A DNA stretch of 64,000 nucleotides from positions 1 through 64,000 of the forward strand of contig CAKSPW010000002.1 of NCBI GenBank assembly GCA_934486495.1, written 5' to 3'. The stretch comes from an uncultured Clostridia bacterium. GTDB taxonomy: Bacteria; Bacillota; Clostridia; UBA1381. The notes below the pieces were generated by a model. It made no database searches, was not told the DNA's origin, and saw only the letters and a program-made list of their open reading frames with translations. The position numbers were made by a program, and so were the translations under genes. Within the stretch, counting starts at the first letter, position 1. Each line of letters begins with the position of its first letter. Shown here one piece after another: positions 8,933 to 17,122 of the stretch.

Positions 8933-10066
8933 ATGAACTTAGACGAGAGCAGAAGGAGAATTGACGATATAGACAACAGCCTTATAAAGCTGTTTGAAGA
9001 AAGAATGAATATTGTAAAGGATATTGCCGCATACAAAAAGCAGAAAAATATGCCTGTATTTCATCGCGGCAGAGAACGTGATATTATAAATCGGCTTTCG
9101 CTTCAGATAAGCCCCGAAATGCGTGTTTACACAAAAATGCTTTACAATACGATTTTCGAAATAAGCCGTTCATACCAAAGCAAAATGCTTGAGGAGATGT
9201 CAAAAACGGCGAAGAAGATTAAAGCCTCTCTTGAAAAGAATTTAAAACTTCTTCCGCAAAACGCTATTGTTGCTTGTCAGGGAACGGAGGGAGCGTATTC
9301 GCAGATTGCGGCAGAACGTGTTTTTTCGAATCCGTCCGTGATATATTTTAATAACTTTAAGGGCGTATTCGAGGCGGTAAAGCAGGGAATGTGCAATTAC
9401 GGCGTGCTCCCGATTGAAAACAGTATTCACGGTTCTGTCAGTGAAGTTTCGGATTTGATGTGCGAGTATGGATTTTTCGAGGTTAAAGGTGTTCGTGTGC
9501 AGATAAATCATGTGCTTTTGGCTAAGAAAAATACCAAGGAAATACATGAGATTTTCTCTCATTCGCAGGCTATCGGTCAGTGCGAGAGGTTTTTGAAAGA
9601 CCTTAAGGGCGTAAAGATAACGGTTGTCGAAAACACGGCAGTTGCCGCAAAAATGGTTGCCGAAAGCGAAAGGGATGATGTTGCTTCAATTTCATCGGAG
9701 CTTTGTGCCGAGCTTTACGGACTTAATGTTATAAAAAGCGGTATTGCCGACAGTGATAATAATTATACGCGCTTTGCTGTTATATCGAGCAAGCCGGAAA
9801 TATATCCCGGTGCGGACAAGATTTCCGTTATGCTTAGGCTTAAGCACGAGCCGGGAAGCCTTTACAGAATCATCTCAAAATTTTCGACAGTCGGCGTAAA
9901 TCTTACAAAGATAGAAAGCCGTCCGATTTGCGGACTTGATTTTGAGTTCAGATTTTTGCTTGATATGAATACGTCAGTTTATTCGGAGGATTTTCTGAAT
10001 CTTATAACGGAGCTTGAAAATGCGTCGGAGGATTTTGCTTTTCTCGGCGCATATACGGAAAATTAA
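8933..10066 (+). CDS. pheA: Bifunctional chorismate mutase / prephenate dehydratase (P-protein)
   Basis: 377 aa. An AroQ chorismate mutase (about 1-85; RRRIDDIDNSLIKLFEER and later R/K residues) is followed by prephenate dehydratase (about 110-290; ACQGTEGAYSQ, YGVLPIENSIHGSVSEV and the catalytic TRFAVIS) and a C-terminal ACT domain (about 298-375) with the GSLYRI and ESRPI phenylalanine-binding signatures. Together these give phenylpyruvate from chorismate with feedback by Phe. The frame is open upstream to 8831 inside aroC, but ATG 8933, 19 bp after aroC, preceded by GAAAGGCGG, gives the normal N-terminus. Confidence 0.96.
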   Translation: MNLDESRRRIDDIDNSLIKLFEERMNIVKDIAAYKKQKNMPVFHRGRERDIINRLSLQISPEMRVYTKMLYNTIFEISRSYQSKMLEEMSKTAKKIKASLEKNLKLLPQNAIVACQGTEGAYSQIAAERVFSNPSVIYFNNFKGVFEAVKQGMCNYGVLPIENSIHGSVSEVSDLMCEYGFFEVKGVRVQINHVLLAKKNTKEIHEIFSHSQAIGQCERFLKDLKGVKITVVENTAVAAKMVAESERDDVASISSELCAELYGLNVIKSGIADSDNNYTRFAVISSKPEIYPGADKISVMLRLKHEPGSLYRIISKFSTVGVNLTKIESRPICGLDFEFRFLLDMNTSVYSEDFLNLITELENASEDFAFLGAYTEN

Positions 10067-10093
10067 TGCCTGTAAAATGCAAGGGGTCAGTGT

Positions 10094-11140
10094 ATGAGTG
10101 AAATTATTGAAAAACTGCGCAGCAGCCGCAATTTGACGGATGCGGAATTTAAAAGCATAATAAATACTGATATGTACGATGAAGAACTGTACAAGGCATC
10201 AGACGAGGTAAGAAAAAGCGTATACGGCACAGATGTCTATATAAGAGGGCTTATAGAAATATCTAACTATTGCAAAAACAATTGCTTTTACTGCGGTATT
10301 CGCCGTGATAATAAAAATGCCGTCCGTTACAGACTTAAAAAGGATGATATTTTGTCGTGCTGTCGTGAGGGTTACAGGCTCGGTTTTCGCACGTTTGTAA
10401 TGCAGGGCGGTGAGGATGCATATTACACTGACGATGTGTTGTGCGATATTGTATCGGCGGTGCGCATGGAATTTCCCGACTGCGCCATAACGCTGTCACT
10501 CGGTGAGAGAAGCTATGAAAGCTATGAACGCCTTTTCAAATGCGGTGCGAACAGGTATCTTTTGCGCCATGAAACGGCAAATGACGGTCATTACAGGCGC
10601 CTGCATCCGAAGCAGATGAAAAGCGAAAACAGAAAGGAATGTCTTTTTAATCTGAAAAAAATCGGGTATCAGACAGGTTCCGGTTTTATGGTCGGCTCAC
10701 CGTATCAAACAACCGATAATCTGGTAGAGGATATCAGATTTCTTCAAAAGCTAAAGCCCGATATGATAGGTATCGGCCCGTTTATAAGCCACTGCGAAAC
10801 GCCGTTTGCGAGCGAAGCGGACGGAAGCTTTTTGCTCACGCTCAGGCTTTTGGCGATTTTGCGGCTTTGCTTTCCGTATGTTTTGCTCCCGTCAACAACT
10901 GCGCTGGGAACGATTAATCCGCATGGCAGAGAAATGGGACTTAAGGCAGGTGCGAACGTTGTAATGCCGAATTTGTCACCGACCGACACAAGAGAGCTGT
11001 ACAGTTTATATGACGGAAAAATATGCACGGGCGAGGAGGCGGCGCAAAGCGTTGAGAGCCTTAAAAAACGTGTCAAATCGGTCGGATATGAGATAGTGTG
11101 TGATGTCGGGAATGTAAAAAAAGGAGACTTTCTATGCTGA
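10094..11140 (+). CDS. hydE: [FeFe]-hydrogenase H-cluster radical SAM maturase HydE
   Basis: 348 aa radical SAM enzyme with the cluster motif CKNNCFYC (CxxxCxxC), the MQGGED strand, SLGE, RHETA, GSGFMVGSPYQT and GPFISH, all characteristic of HydE. It helps build the di-iron cofactor of [FeFe]-hydrogenase together with HydF and HydG. Neither partner, nor a hydrogenase, lies in the window. It starts 27 bp after pheA with AAGGGG upstream, so it appears to ride on the aromatic operon, and its end overlaps the AraC gene by 7 bp. The close relative PylB is less likely given the match to HydE signatures and the absence of pyl genes. Confidence 0.88.
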   Translation: MSEIIEKLRSSRNLTDAEFKSIINTDMYDEELYKASDEVRKSVYGTDVYIRGLIEISNYCKNNCFYCGIRRDNKNAVRYRLKKDDILSCCREGYRLGFRTFVMQGGEDAYYTDDVLCDIVSAVRMEFPDCAITLSLGERSYESYERLFKCGANRYLLRHETANDGHYRRLHPKQMKSENRKECLFNLKKIGYQTGSGFMVGSPYQTTDNLVEDIRFLQKLKPDMIGIGPFISHCETPFASEADGSFLLTLRLLAILRLCFPYVLLPSTTALGTINPHGREMGLKAGANVVMPNLSPTDTRELYSLYDGKICTGEEAAQSVESLKKRVKSVGYEIVCDVGNVKKGDFLC

Positions 11141-11877
11141 AAGCTGAGTATGCGGACTATATGAGGTGCGAAGAAAAAGATGCGGAGATAGTGCGCCCGG
11201 GCGGCAGCGGAGATTATTTGTTTTTGTATTTCCCGCAATGCATGGAGCATATATCAGGCGGAAAAAGCTTTATATCGAAAAAAAATGCGTGCGTGCTGTA
11301 TGCACCCGATGAAGCGCATCAGTTTCGTGGCGCGCCTGATTTTATAAATTCATACGTTCATTTTACGGTGACCGGAGGTGAATTATCTGGATTTGATATT
11401 CCCATGGGCACAATTTTCTATCCGGATTGCTACGAGGAGCTTAACGAAATCACACGCACTTTAAAAAATGAGATGATTTTTCGCAGTGAGCATTATGAGG
11501 AAATGATAGACCTTCTTCTCAGAAAAATGCTTATCCTGATTGACAGAAGCATCTCCGGCAACGGCAGGGATTCGCAGCGCAAGGCATTTGACAGGCTGCG
11601 CTTTGAGATACTTTCCAATATTTCGGACAATGTATCAATTGACTCTCTTGCAAAAAGAATGTGTATGAGCCGTTCGAGATTTTTCGGATTGTACAGCGAA
11701 TATTACGGAATATCTCCAAAAAAAGATATATTGCGTGCACGTATGGAAAAGGCGTCGGTGCTGCTTACAAATAACGCCAAAACGGTAATGGCGGTTGCAA
11801 ATGAGGTCGGTTTTGCAAGCGTTGAGCATTTTACGAGATATTATAAGGAATATTTCGGAAAGTCACCGAGAAAATAA
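11134..11877 (+). CDS. AraC-family transcriptional regulator
   Basis: 247 aa. The N-terminal cupin-like half (about 1-140) has the usual pattern of an effector-binding AraC domain (VLYAPDEAHQF, SYVHFTV). The C-terminal double helix-turn-helix (about 150-247) shows SIDSLAKRMCMSRSRFFGLY and the second-HTH signature VANEVGFASVEHFTRYYKEYFGKSP. The start overlaps the end of hydE, preceded by AAAAAAGGAG. A GH2 glycosidase gene with its own promoter lies 101 bp downstream, so this is a plausible sugar-responsive activator of that gene (inference from context). Confidence 0.9.
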   Translation: MLKAEYADYMRCEEKDAEIVRPGGSGDYLFLYFPQCMEHISGGKSFISKKNACVLYAPDEAHQFRGAPDFINSYVHFTVTGGELSGFDIPMGTIFYPDCYEELNEITRTLKNEMIFRSEHYEEMIDLLLRKMLILIDRSISGNGRDSQRKAFDRLRFEILSNISDNVSIDSLAKRMCMSRSRFFGLYSEYYGISPKKDILRARMEKASVLLTNNAKTVMAVANEVGFASVEHFTRYYKEYFGKSPRK

Positions 11878-11913
11878 TTGGACAAAACATCAATACAAAT
11901 AAATTTTATATCA

Positions 11914-11942
11914 TTGAAAAAATCTTCCCTTCGTTATAAAAT
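11914..11942 (+). promoter_or_regulatory. Probable promoter of the GH2 gene
   Basis: TTGAAA (11914-11919), 17-bp spacer, TAAAAT (11937-11942), upstream of ATG 11979, which has ACGGAGGG as its ribosome site. The AT-rich 11878-11913 stretch may hold an AraC site; none is obvious. Confidence 0.55.
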
Positions 11943-11978
11943 AAGCTTATTAAATTAAGCTTTACGGAGGGAATTTTT

Positions 11979-13703
11979 ATGTACAGAGAGGAACATCCGA
12001 ATCCGCAGTTTTTTAGACCGGATTGGATAAATTTAAACGGCGAATGGGATTTTGAGTTTGACTTTTCGGTATCTGGAAAGGCAAGGGAATTTTATAAGAA
12101 AAAATCATTTTCGCAAAAAATAAACGTGCCGTTTTGCCCCGAAAGCAAGCTGTCGGGAATTCATAACACGGACTTTTTAAATTCGGTATGGTATTTAAGA
12201 AAGCTTGATATTCCGGACGAATGGAGAAAAAGCGGCAGAATATTCGTTAATTTCGGTGCTGTTGATTATTTGGCAACGATTTATTTAAACGGTGAGGAAA
12301 TATGTGTTCACCGCGGCGGATATACGGCGTTTAAGGTTGATATTACAGATTATTTGTGCGACGGCGAGAACATACTCGTTGTAAATGCTTATGACGATGT
12401 GCGCAGCGGCAGACAGCCGAAAGGCAAGCAGGCGCATTGGTTCTATTCAAATGCCTGCGACTACACAAGAACAACCGGAATATGGCAGACGGTATGGCTT
12501 GAACATATGCCGCAGAGTTATATTGAAAGCTTTCGCTTTTATCCCGACCCCGAAAACTCTAAGGTGGGATTTGAGGTTAAAACAGTCGGTGGCGGTGAAC
12601 TGTCAATAGATTGCGAATATGAGGGGAAGAATGTCGGCGGTGCAAAGCTTACAAGCTGCGGCGGCACATATTTCGGTGAAATCAATTTAAGCGAAAAGCA
12701 CTTGTGGGAGGTCGGCTGCGGCAGACTTTACGATGTAACGCTGAAATTAGGCGACGATACGGTAAAAACGTATTTCGGACTCAGAAGCATAAGAATTGAC
12801 GGAATGAAGGTTTTACTTAACGAAAAATCTGTATTTCAGCGTCTTGTTCTCGACCAAGGCTTTTATCCGGACGGAATATACACCGCTCCGACAAAGGAAG
12901 CGCTTGAAAAAGATATAATTCTTTCGCTTGACGCAGGTTTTAACGGCGCAAGACTTCACCAAAAGGTGTTCGAGCCGCTGTTTTTGTACTATTGCGATAA
13001 GCATGGCTATATTACATGGGGTGAGTATCCTTGCTGGGGCATAGACTATTCAAATCCCGAAATGGTTGAGATGTTTTTAAATGAGTGGCATGAAGCCGTT
13101 GAGCGTGATTTTAATCATCCGTCAATAGTCGGCTGGTGTCCGTTTAACGAAACGTGGGATTATGAAGGCAGAACGCAGTATAATCAGCTTTTGTCGGCTG
13201 TTTATTATATGACAAAATCATGGGATAAAACTCGTCCGTGTATTGACACAAGCGGAAATTATCACGTTGTAACCGATATATACGATGTTCACGACTATAC
13301 GCAGAACCCCGATGATATAATAACTCATTATGCTAAGCTTGGCGAGGAAAAAACATTTGAGGGCGAAAGTTGGAAAATGGGTAATCGTCAGAATTACATG
13401 GATAAAAAGTTTAAAGGAAAGCCGTTTTTTGTCAGCGAGTACGGCGGAATAGCAAGAAAAACAGATTCCGACGCCGGCTGGGGATATGGCTTATCACCCG
13501 AGAACGATACAGCATTTATCGAAAGATATAGGGGCTTAACCCATAACCTTCTCGATAACGAAAAAATGTTTGCGTTTTGCTACACACAGCTTTATGATAT
13601 AGAGCAGGAGGTAAACGGACTTTATACATACGAAAGAGAGCCGAAGTTTGATATGGCGGAATTCAAAAAAATCAATTCAAAAAAAGCCGCTATTGAAGAC
13701 TGA
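11979..13703 (+). CDS. Glycoside hydrolase family 2 enzyme (beta-galactosidase/glucuronidase-like)
   Basis: 574 aa, the length of compact GH2 enzymes rather than the roughly 1000-aa LacZ. Order: jelly-roll sugar-binding domain (about 1-180), immunoglobulin-like domain (about 185-275) and TIM barrel (about 280-560). The acid/base glutamate is E391 in CPFNETW, and the probable nucleophile is E487 in FVSEYGG. There is no signal peptide, so it acts in the cytoplasm on imported oligosaccharides or glycosides. The exact sugar specificity cannot be read from sequence. It has its own promoter, a terminator at 13875, and an AraC regulator gene upstream. Confidence 0.9.
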   Translation: MYREEHPNPQFFRPDWINLNGEWDFEFDFSVSGKAREFYKKKSFSQKINVPFCPESKLSGIHNTDFLNSVWYLRKLDIPDEWRKSGRIFVNFGAVDYLATIYLNGEEICVHRGGYTAFKVDITDYLCDGENILVVNAYDDVRSGRQPKGKQAHWFYSNACDYTRTTGIWQTVWLEHMPQSYIESFRFYPDPENSKVGFEVKTVGGGELSIDCEYEGKNVGGAKLTSCGGTYFGEINLSEKHLWEVGCGRLYDVTLKLGDDTVKTYFGLRSIRIDGMKVLLNEKSVFQRLVLDQGFYPDGIYTAPTKEALEKDIILSLDAGFNGARLHQKVFEPLFLYYCDKHGYITWGEYPCWGIDYSNPEMVEMFLNEWHEAVERDFNHPSIVGWCPFNETWDYEGRTQYNQLLSAVYYMTKSWDKTRPCIDTSGNYHVVTDIYDVHDYTQNPDDIITHYAKLGEEKTFEGESWKMGNRQNYMDKKFKGKPFFVSEYGGIARKTDSDAGWGYGLSPENDTAFIERYRGLTHNLLDNEKMFAFCYTQLYDIEQEVNGLYTYEREPKFDMAEFKKINSKKAAIED

Positions 13704-13874
13704 TTTATATAAAAAGATAAGCGAAAATCCCCGAAAGCCTAAAACTGTGTTCGCAGACCATTAATTTGACGGTACATGAACATTATGTAGAAATGCATTT
13801 GGCAAAACGGATTTACCGCGATTGAGCCGTCATGTACGCAAACCGGGTTGGAGGGGTGACTCCCCGAAATGGAA

Positions 13875-13920
13875 AAGGCAGTTTAAAAAGTCAGTTGACT
13901 TTTTAAACTGCCTTAATTTT
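13875..13920 (+). terminator. Strong terminator hairpin after the GH2 gene
   Basis: AAGGCAGTTTAAAAAGTCA (13875-13893) is the exact inverse complement of 13896-13914, a 19-bp perfect palindrome with a tiny apex, followed by AATTTTTTT on the plus strand. It ends the GH2 transcript; glyS is read from the opposite side 260 bp away. Confidence 0.8.
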
Positions 13921-14173
13921 TTTAGGAGATAGGGAAAAAACTTTGGAGTCAACAAACTGAGCCAAAACTTTAGTTTTGGGATACCTGAATGCGTATGTGT
14001 ATACGCCGAGAGGCGAAGCTTGTTGATAGCAAGAAAAGAAAGAAATCCATGAAAAATCAAGTTTTTTTGATTTTTCCGCATAATCTAAGCCGTACATTTG
14101 TAATATCTGCAATATGTGTTTTGTTTCTTTTATTGCATTCGGGAGTTTTTTAACATCTCCTTTTAAAATGTTA
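13921..14173. repeat. Hairpin-rich non-coding stretch, possible interspersed repeat
   Basis: Three further short inverted repeats follow the terminator: CCAAAAC-TTTA-GTTTTGG (13972-13989), GCGTAT-GTGT-ATACGC (14001-14016) and AAAATCAA/TTGATTTT (about 14052-14075). Minus-strand frames cross the region (13830-14253) but have no ribosome site and no family resemblance. The look is of a mobile or dispersed structured repeat rather than a gene; a genome-wide copy count would decide. Confidence 0.4.
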
Positions 14174-15568
14174 TTAGAATTCAAGCTTTGATGCGATAAA
14201 TGCGTCAAGCTCATCAATTTTAACTCTCTGCTGCTGCATTGTGTCACGGTCACGAACGGTTACTGAATTGTCGGTTTCCGAGTCGAAATCGTATGTGATA
14301 CAAAACGGAGTTCCGATTTCGTCCTGTCTGCGGTAACGCTTACCTATTGAGCCTGCATCATCGTACTCGCAGTTATACTTCTTGCTGAGCATTTCATAAA
14401 CCTCGCCTGCCTTTTCGCCGAGCTTTTTAGAAAGCGGAAGAACGGCAGCCTTAACGGGTGCAAGTGCCGGGTGAAGATGCATAACAACTCTTGAATCTCC
14501 GCCCTCGAGCTCCTCCTCGTCATATGCTTCAACAAGGAATGCAAGCGCAACACGGTCGGCACCGAGTGACGGTTCGATTACGTAAGGAATATAACGTTTT
14601 GTGTTATCCATAGGATCTACATATTCCATGTTTTCTCCCGAATGAGTCTGATGCTGCTTAAGGTCAAAGTCTGTTCTGTCGGCAACGCCCCAAAGCTCAC
14701 CCCAGCCGAACGGGAATACAAATTCTATATCGGTCGTAGCGTTTGAATAGTGTGAAAGCTCCTCCGGAGAGTGATCTCTGAAACGAACGTTCTCATCCTT
14801 TATTCCGAGCGTTTTGAGGAAGTTCATGCAATAATCTTTCCAATATTTAAACCATTCAAGGTCTGTACCCGGTTCGCAGAAGAATTCAAGCTCCATCTGC
14901 TCAAACTCACGTGTTCTAAATGTAAAGTTGCCCGGTGTAATCTCGTTACGGAAGGACTTACCTATCTGACCTATTCCGAACGGAATCTTTTTTCTCGATG
15001 TTCTTTGAGCATTTTTAAAGTTTACGAATATACCCTGTGCCGTTTCGGGACGGAGATATACGACGGAGGTTGAATCTTCCGTTACGCCCTGGAATGTCTT
15101 AAACATGAGGTTAAACTGACGAATATCGGTAAAGTTATGCTTTCCGCAATCGGGGCACGGAATGTTGTTTTCGTTAATATACTGCATCATCTTCTCATTG
15201 CTCCAGCCGTCTACAACGAGGTTTTCACCCTTTGAAAATGCGTAGTCCTCAATGAGCTTATCGGCTCTGTGTCTTGATTTACATTCCTTACAGTCCATAA
15301 GCGGATCGGAAAAGCCGCCGACATGACCCGATGCAACCCATGTTTGAGGATTCATCAAAATAGCACAGTCAAGACCGATATTGTATTTTGACTCCTGAAT
15401 AAACTTTTTCCACCATGCTTTTTTTACGTTGTTTTTAAATTCAACTCCGAGCGGACCGTAATCCCAGGTATTTGCAAGACCTCCGTAAATTTCACTGCCG
15501 GGATAAATATATCCTCTGCCCTTACAAAGAGCAACGATTTTGTCCATTTTTTTCTCTGTGTTTTTCAT
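14174..15568 (-). CDS. glyS: Glycyl-tRNA synthetase, alpha2 (class II) type
   Basis: 464 aa. Charges tRNA-Gly. This is the single-chain dimeric type (GlyQS), not the alpha2beta2 enzyme. Visible are the N-terminal catalytic core ([20 protein letters not shown]), a zinc-binding insertion ([17 protein letters not shown]), class II motif 2 ([20 protein letters not shown]) and motif 3 ([10 protein letters not shown]), and a C-terminal anticodon-binding domain (about 370-464). It starts at ATG 15568 with GAAAGGGAAAGG upstream and follows mgtE by 22 bp, so it appears to be the last gene of the minus-strand cluster. Confidence 0.96.
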   Translation of the reverse strand: MKNTEKKMDKIVALCKGRGYIYPGSEIYGGLANTWDYGPLGVEFKNNVKKAWWKKFIQESKYNIGLDCAILMNPQTWVASGHVGGFSDPLMDCKECKSRHRADKLIEDYAFSKGENLVVDGWSNEKMMQYINENNIPCPDCGKHNFTDIRQFNLMFKTFQGVTEDSTSVVYLRPETAQGIFVNFKNAQRTSRKKIPFGIGQIGKSFRNEITPGNFTFRTREFEQMELEFFCEPGTDLEWFKYWKDYCMNFLKTLGIKDENVRFRDHSPEELSHYSNATTDIEFVFPFGWGELWGVADRTDFDLKQHQTHSGENMEYVDPMDNTKRYIPYVIEPSLGADRVALAFLVEAYDEEELEGGDSRVVMHLHPALAPVKAAVLPLSKKLGEKAGEVYEMLSKKYNCEYDDAGSIGKRYRRQDEIGTPFCITYDFDSETDNSVTVRDRDTMQQQRVKIDELDAFIASKLEF

Positions 15569-15590
15569 GATTTACCTTTCCCTTTCTTTT

Positions 15591-16940
15591 TTATATATGC
15601 AAAAATAGCTGTGCTATTTTAAAATATACCATAAGTGATAATGCGTCCACGATTGTAGTTATAAACGGACTTGCCATAACTGCAGGGTCAAATCCGACTT
15701 TTTTTGCTATAAGCGGAAGCGAACAGCCGACAAGCTGAGCAAATACAACCGTTATAACAAGTGTAGAGCAAACGACGGCGGCAACGGGAATGGTTGCGCT
15801 GTCAATAATTAAAAGCTTCACAAAATTTGCTGCGGCGAGGGTAATGCCGCAAATAAGCCCTACACGTATTTCTTTCCATATAATAGACATCAGGTCGGAG
15901 AACTCTATATCTCCGAGCGATAAACTTCGTATAATCGTAACCGAGGACTGACCGCCTGCGTTACCGCCCGTATCCATCAGCATCGGAATGAATGTGCTCA
16001 GCACCATGCACCCGGCGAGAGCGTTTTCGTATGCGCCTATTATTTTCCCCGTAAACGTTGCGGAAATCATAAGCAGTAAAAGCCATGGTATGCGCTTTCT
16101 CCACGTTTCAAATATACCTGTTTTGGTATAAGGCTTGTCGGTCGGCAAAATAGCCGCCATTTTTTCAATATCCTCTGTATTTTCCTCTTGAATGACATCG
16201 ATAACGTCGTCGATTGTTACAATTCCGACAAGTCGGTTGTCACCGTCGACAACAGGCACTGCGAGAAAGTCGTATTTTTCAAATACGCTTGCAACATATT
16301 CTCTGTCCTCGTATGTGTTTACGCTTATAAGGTTTGTTTCCATTATATCCTCGATAATATCGTTTTTATCGGATAAAAGGAGAGTTTTTACCGTAATTAA
16401 GCCTATTAGATGCCTGTTTTCATCTTTAACGTAACAGGTGTAAATCGTTTCCTTATCGACACCCGTTCGCCTTATTCTTGTGAAGGCTTCCTCAACTGTC
16501 ATATCTCTTAAAAGGTCCACATACTCGATTGTCATTATGCTTCCGGCGCTGTCACACGGGTACTTAAGAATTTCGTTTATTGCGTTTCTTGTTTCGGGGT
16601 CCGCATTTTTTAGTATTCTGCTTACAACATTTGCCGGCATTTCTTCAATCATGTCTACGGCGTCATCGACAAATGTCTGCTCAAGCACTTCCTGAAGCTC
16701 TCTGTCCGAAAAGCAAGAAATGAGGTGAATTTGTGTGTCGGAGTCCAAAAATGCGAAACAATCCGCCGCCAAATCCTTCGGCAAGAGTCTAAAGAGTATT
16801 ATAAGCTCTCTTTCCTCAATTTTATCGCCGAACATTTCCTCCAAAAGTGCGGCTACATCGGCGGCGTTAAGGTCCACAAAAAGCTTTTTAAGCGCCGTGT
16901 AGTTCTTATTTTCCAAATATTCAAGTACTTCTTTTTCCAT
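15591..16940 (-). CDS. mgtE: Magnesium transporter MgtE
   Basis: 449 aa. Order: MgtE N domain (about 1-125), two CBS domains (about 130-250) that sense cytosolic magnesium, and a five-helix membrane domain (about 280-449) with the dimer-gate motifs GGNAGGQS and PLIAKKVGFDPAVMASPFITT. It imports Mg2+ and closes when magnesium is plentiful. The frame is open to 17006, but ATG 16940 has GGAGGA 8 bases upstream and gives the usual N-terminus. A 182-bp leader separates it from wecB; it carries a small ORF and a repeated motif but I do not find the M-box consensus. Confidence 0.94.
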   Translation of the reverse strand: MEKEVLEYLENKNYTALKKLFVDLNAADVAALLEEMFGDKIEERELIILFRLLPKDLAADCFAFLDSDTQIHLISCFSDRELQEVLEQTFVDDAVDMIEEMPANVVSRILKNADPETRNAINEILKYPCDSAGSIMTIEYVDLLRDMTVEEAFTRIRRTGVDKETIYTCYVKDENRHLIGLITVKTLLLSDKNDIIEDIMETNLISVNTYEDREYVASVFEKYDFLAVPVVDGDNRLVGIVTIDDVIDVIQEENTEDIEKMAAILPTDKPYTKTGIFETWRKRIPWLLLLMISATFTGKIIGAYENALAGCMVLSTFIPMLMDTGGNAGGQSSVTIIRSLSLGDIEFSDLMSIIWKEIRVGLICGITLAAANFVKLLIIDSATIPVAAVVCSTLVITVVFAQLVGCSLPLIAKKVGFDPAVMASPFITTIVDALSLMVYFKIAQLFLHI

Positions 16941-17010
16941 AACTGCTGTCCTCCAAAATGAATTTAATTTGCATTTTTTCATAGGCGAGCAAGCTGCGGT
17001 TTGCAATATT

Positions 17011-17085
17011 TTATAAGAGAGGGCAATTTTCGCCCGACATTATTTTGCAAGATCGCGGTTTGCCATTACTGCCGCCTGCGTCCAT
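17011..17085 (-). CDS. Possible 24-aa upstream ORF in the mgtE leader
   Basis: ATG 17085 with AAGGAG 9 bases upstream opens a 24-codon frame ending at TAA 17011, in the gap between wecB and mgtE. GCAAACCGC followed by a CTTGC occurs twice in this gap (near 17047-17064 and 16989-17005). It could be a leader peptide, part of a structured leader, or chance. No known family is recognised. Confidence 0.3.
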   Translation of the reverse strand: MDAGGSNGKPRSCKIMSGENCPLL

Positions 17086-17122
17086 TACCCTCATCTCCTT
17101 TGACTTGAAATTTATATTTTTA

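Noticed and set aside
11134..11877. AraC regulator as controller of the aromatic operon
   Set aside because: It lies at the operon's end and overlaps hydE, but the leader attenuator already explains operon control and the next gene is a glycosidase, the usual kind of AraC target.
13830..14253. Two overlapping minus-strand frames (83 and 116 aa) beyond the end of glyS
   Set aside because: No ribosome sites, no family resemblance, and they run through a set of hairpins and the glyS 3' end; more likely a non-coding repeat.
16941..17122. M-box magnesium riboswitch before mgtE
   Set aside because: The consensus blocks (GGTGAGGCTCC and the following conserved elements) are not present; only a loose purine-rich similarity at the 5' side.
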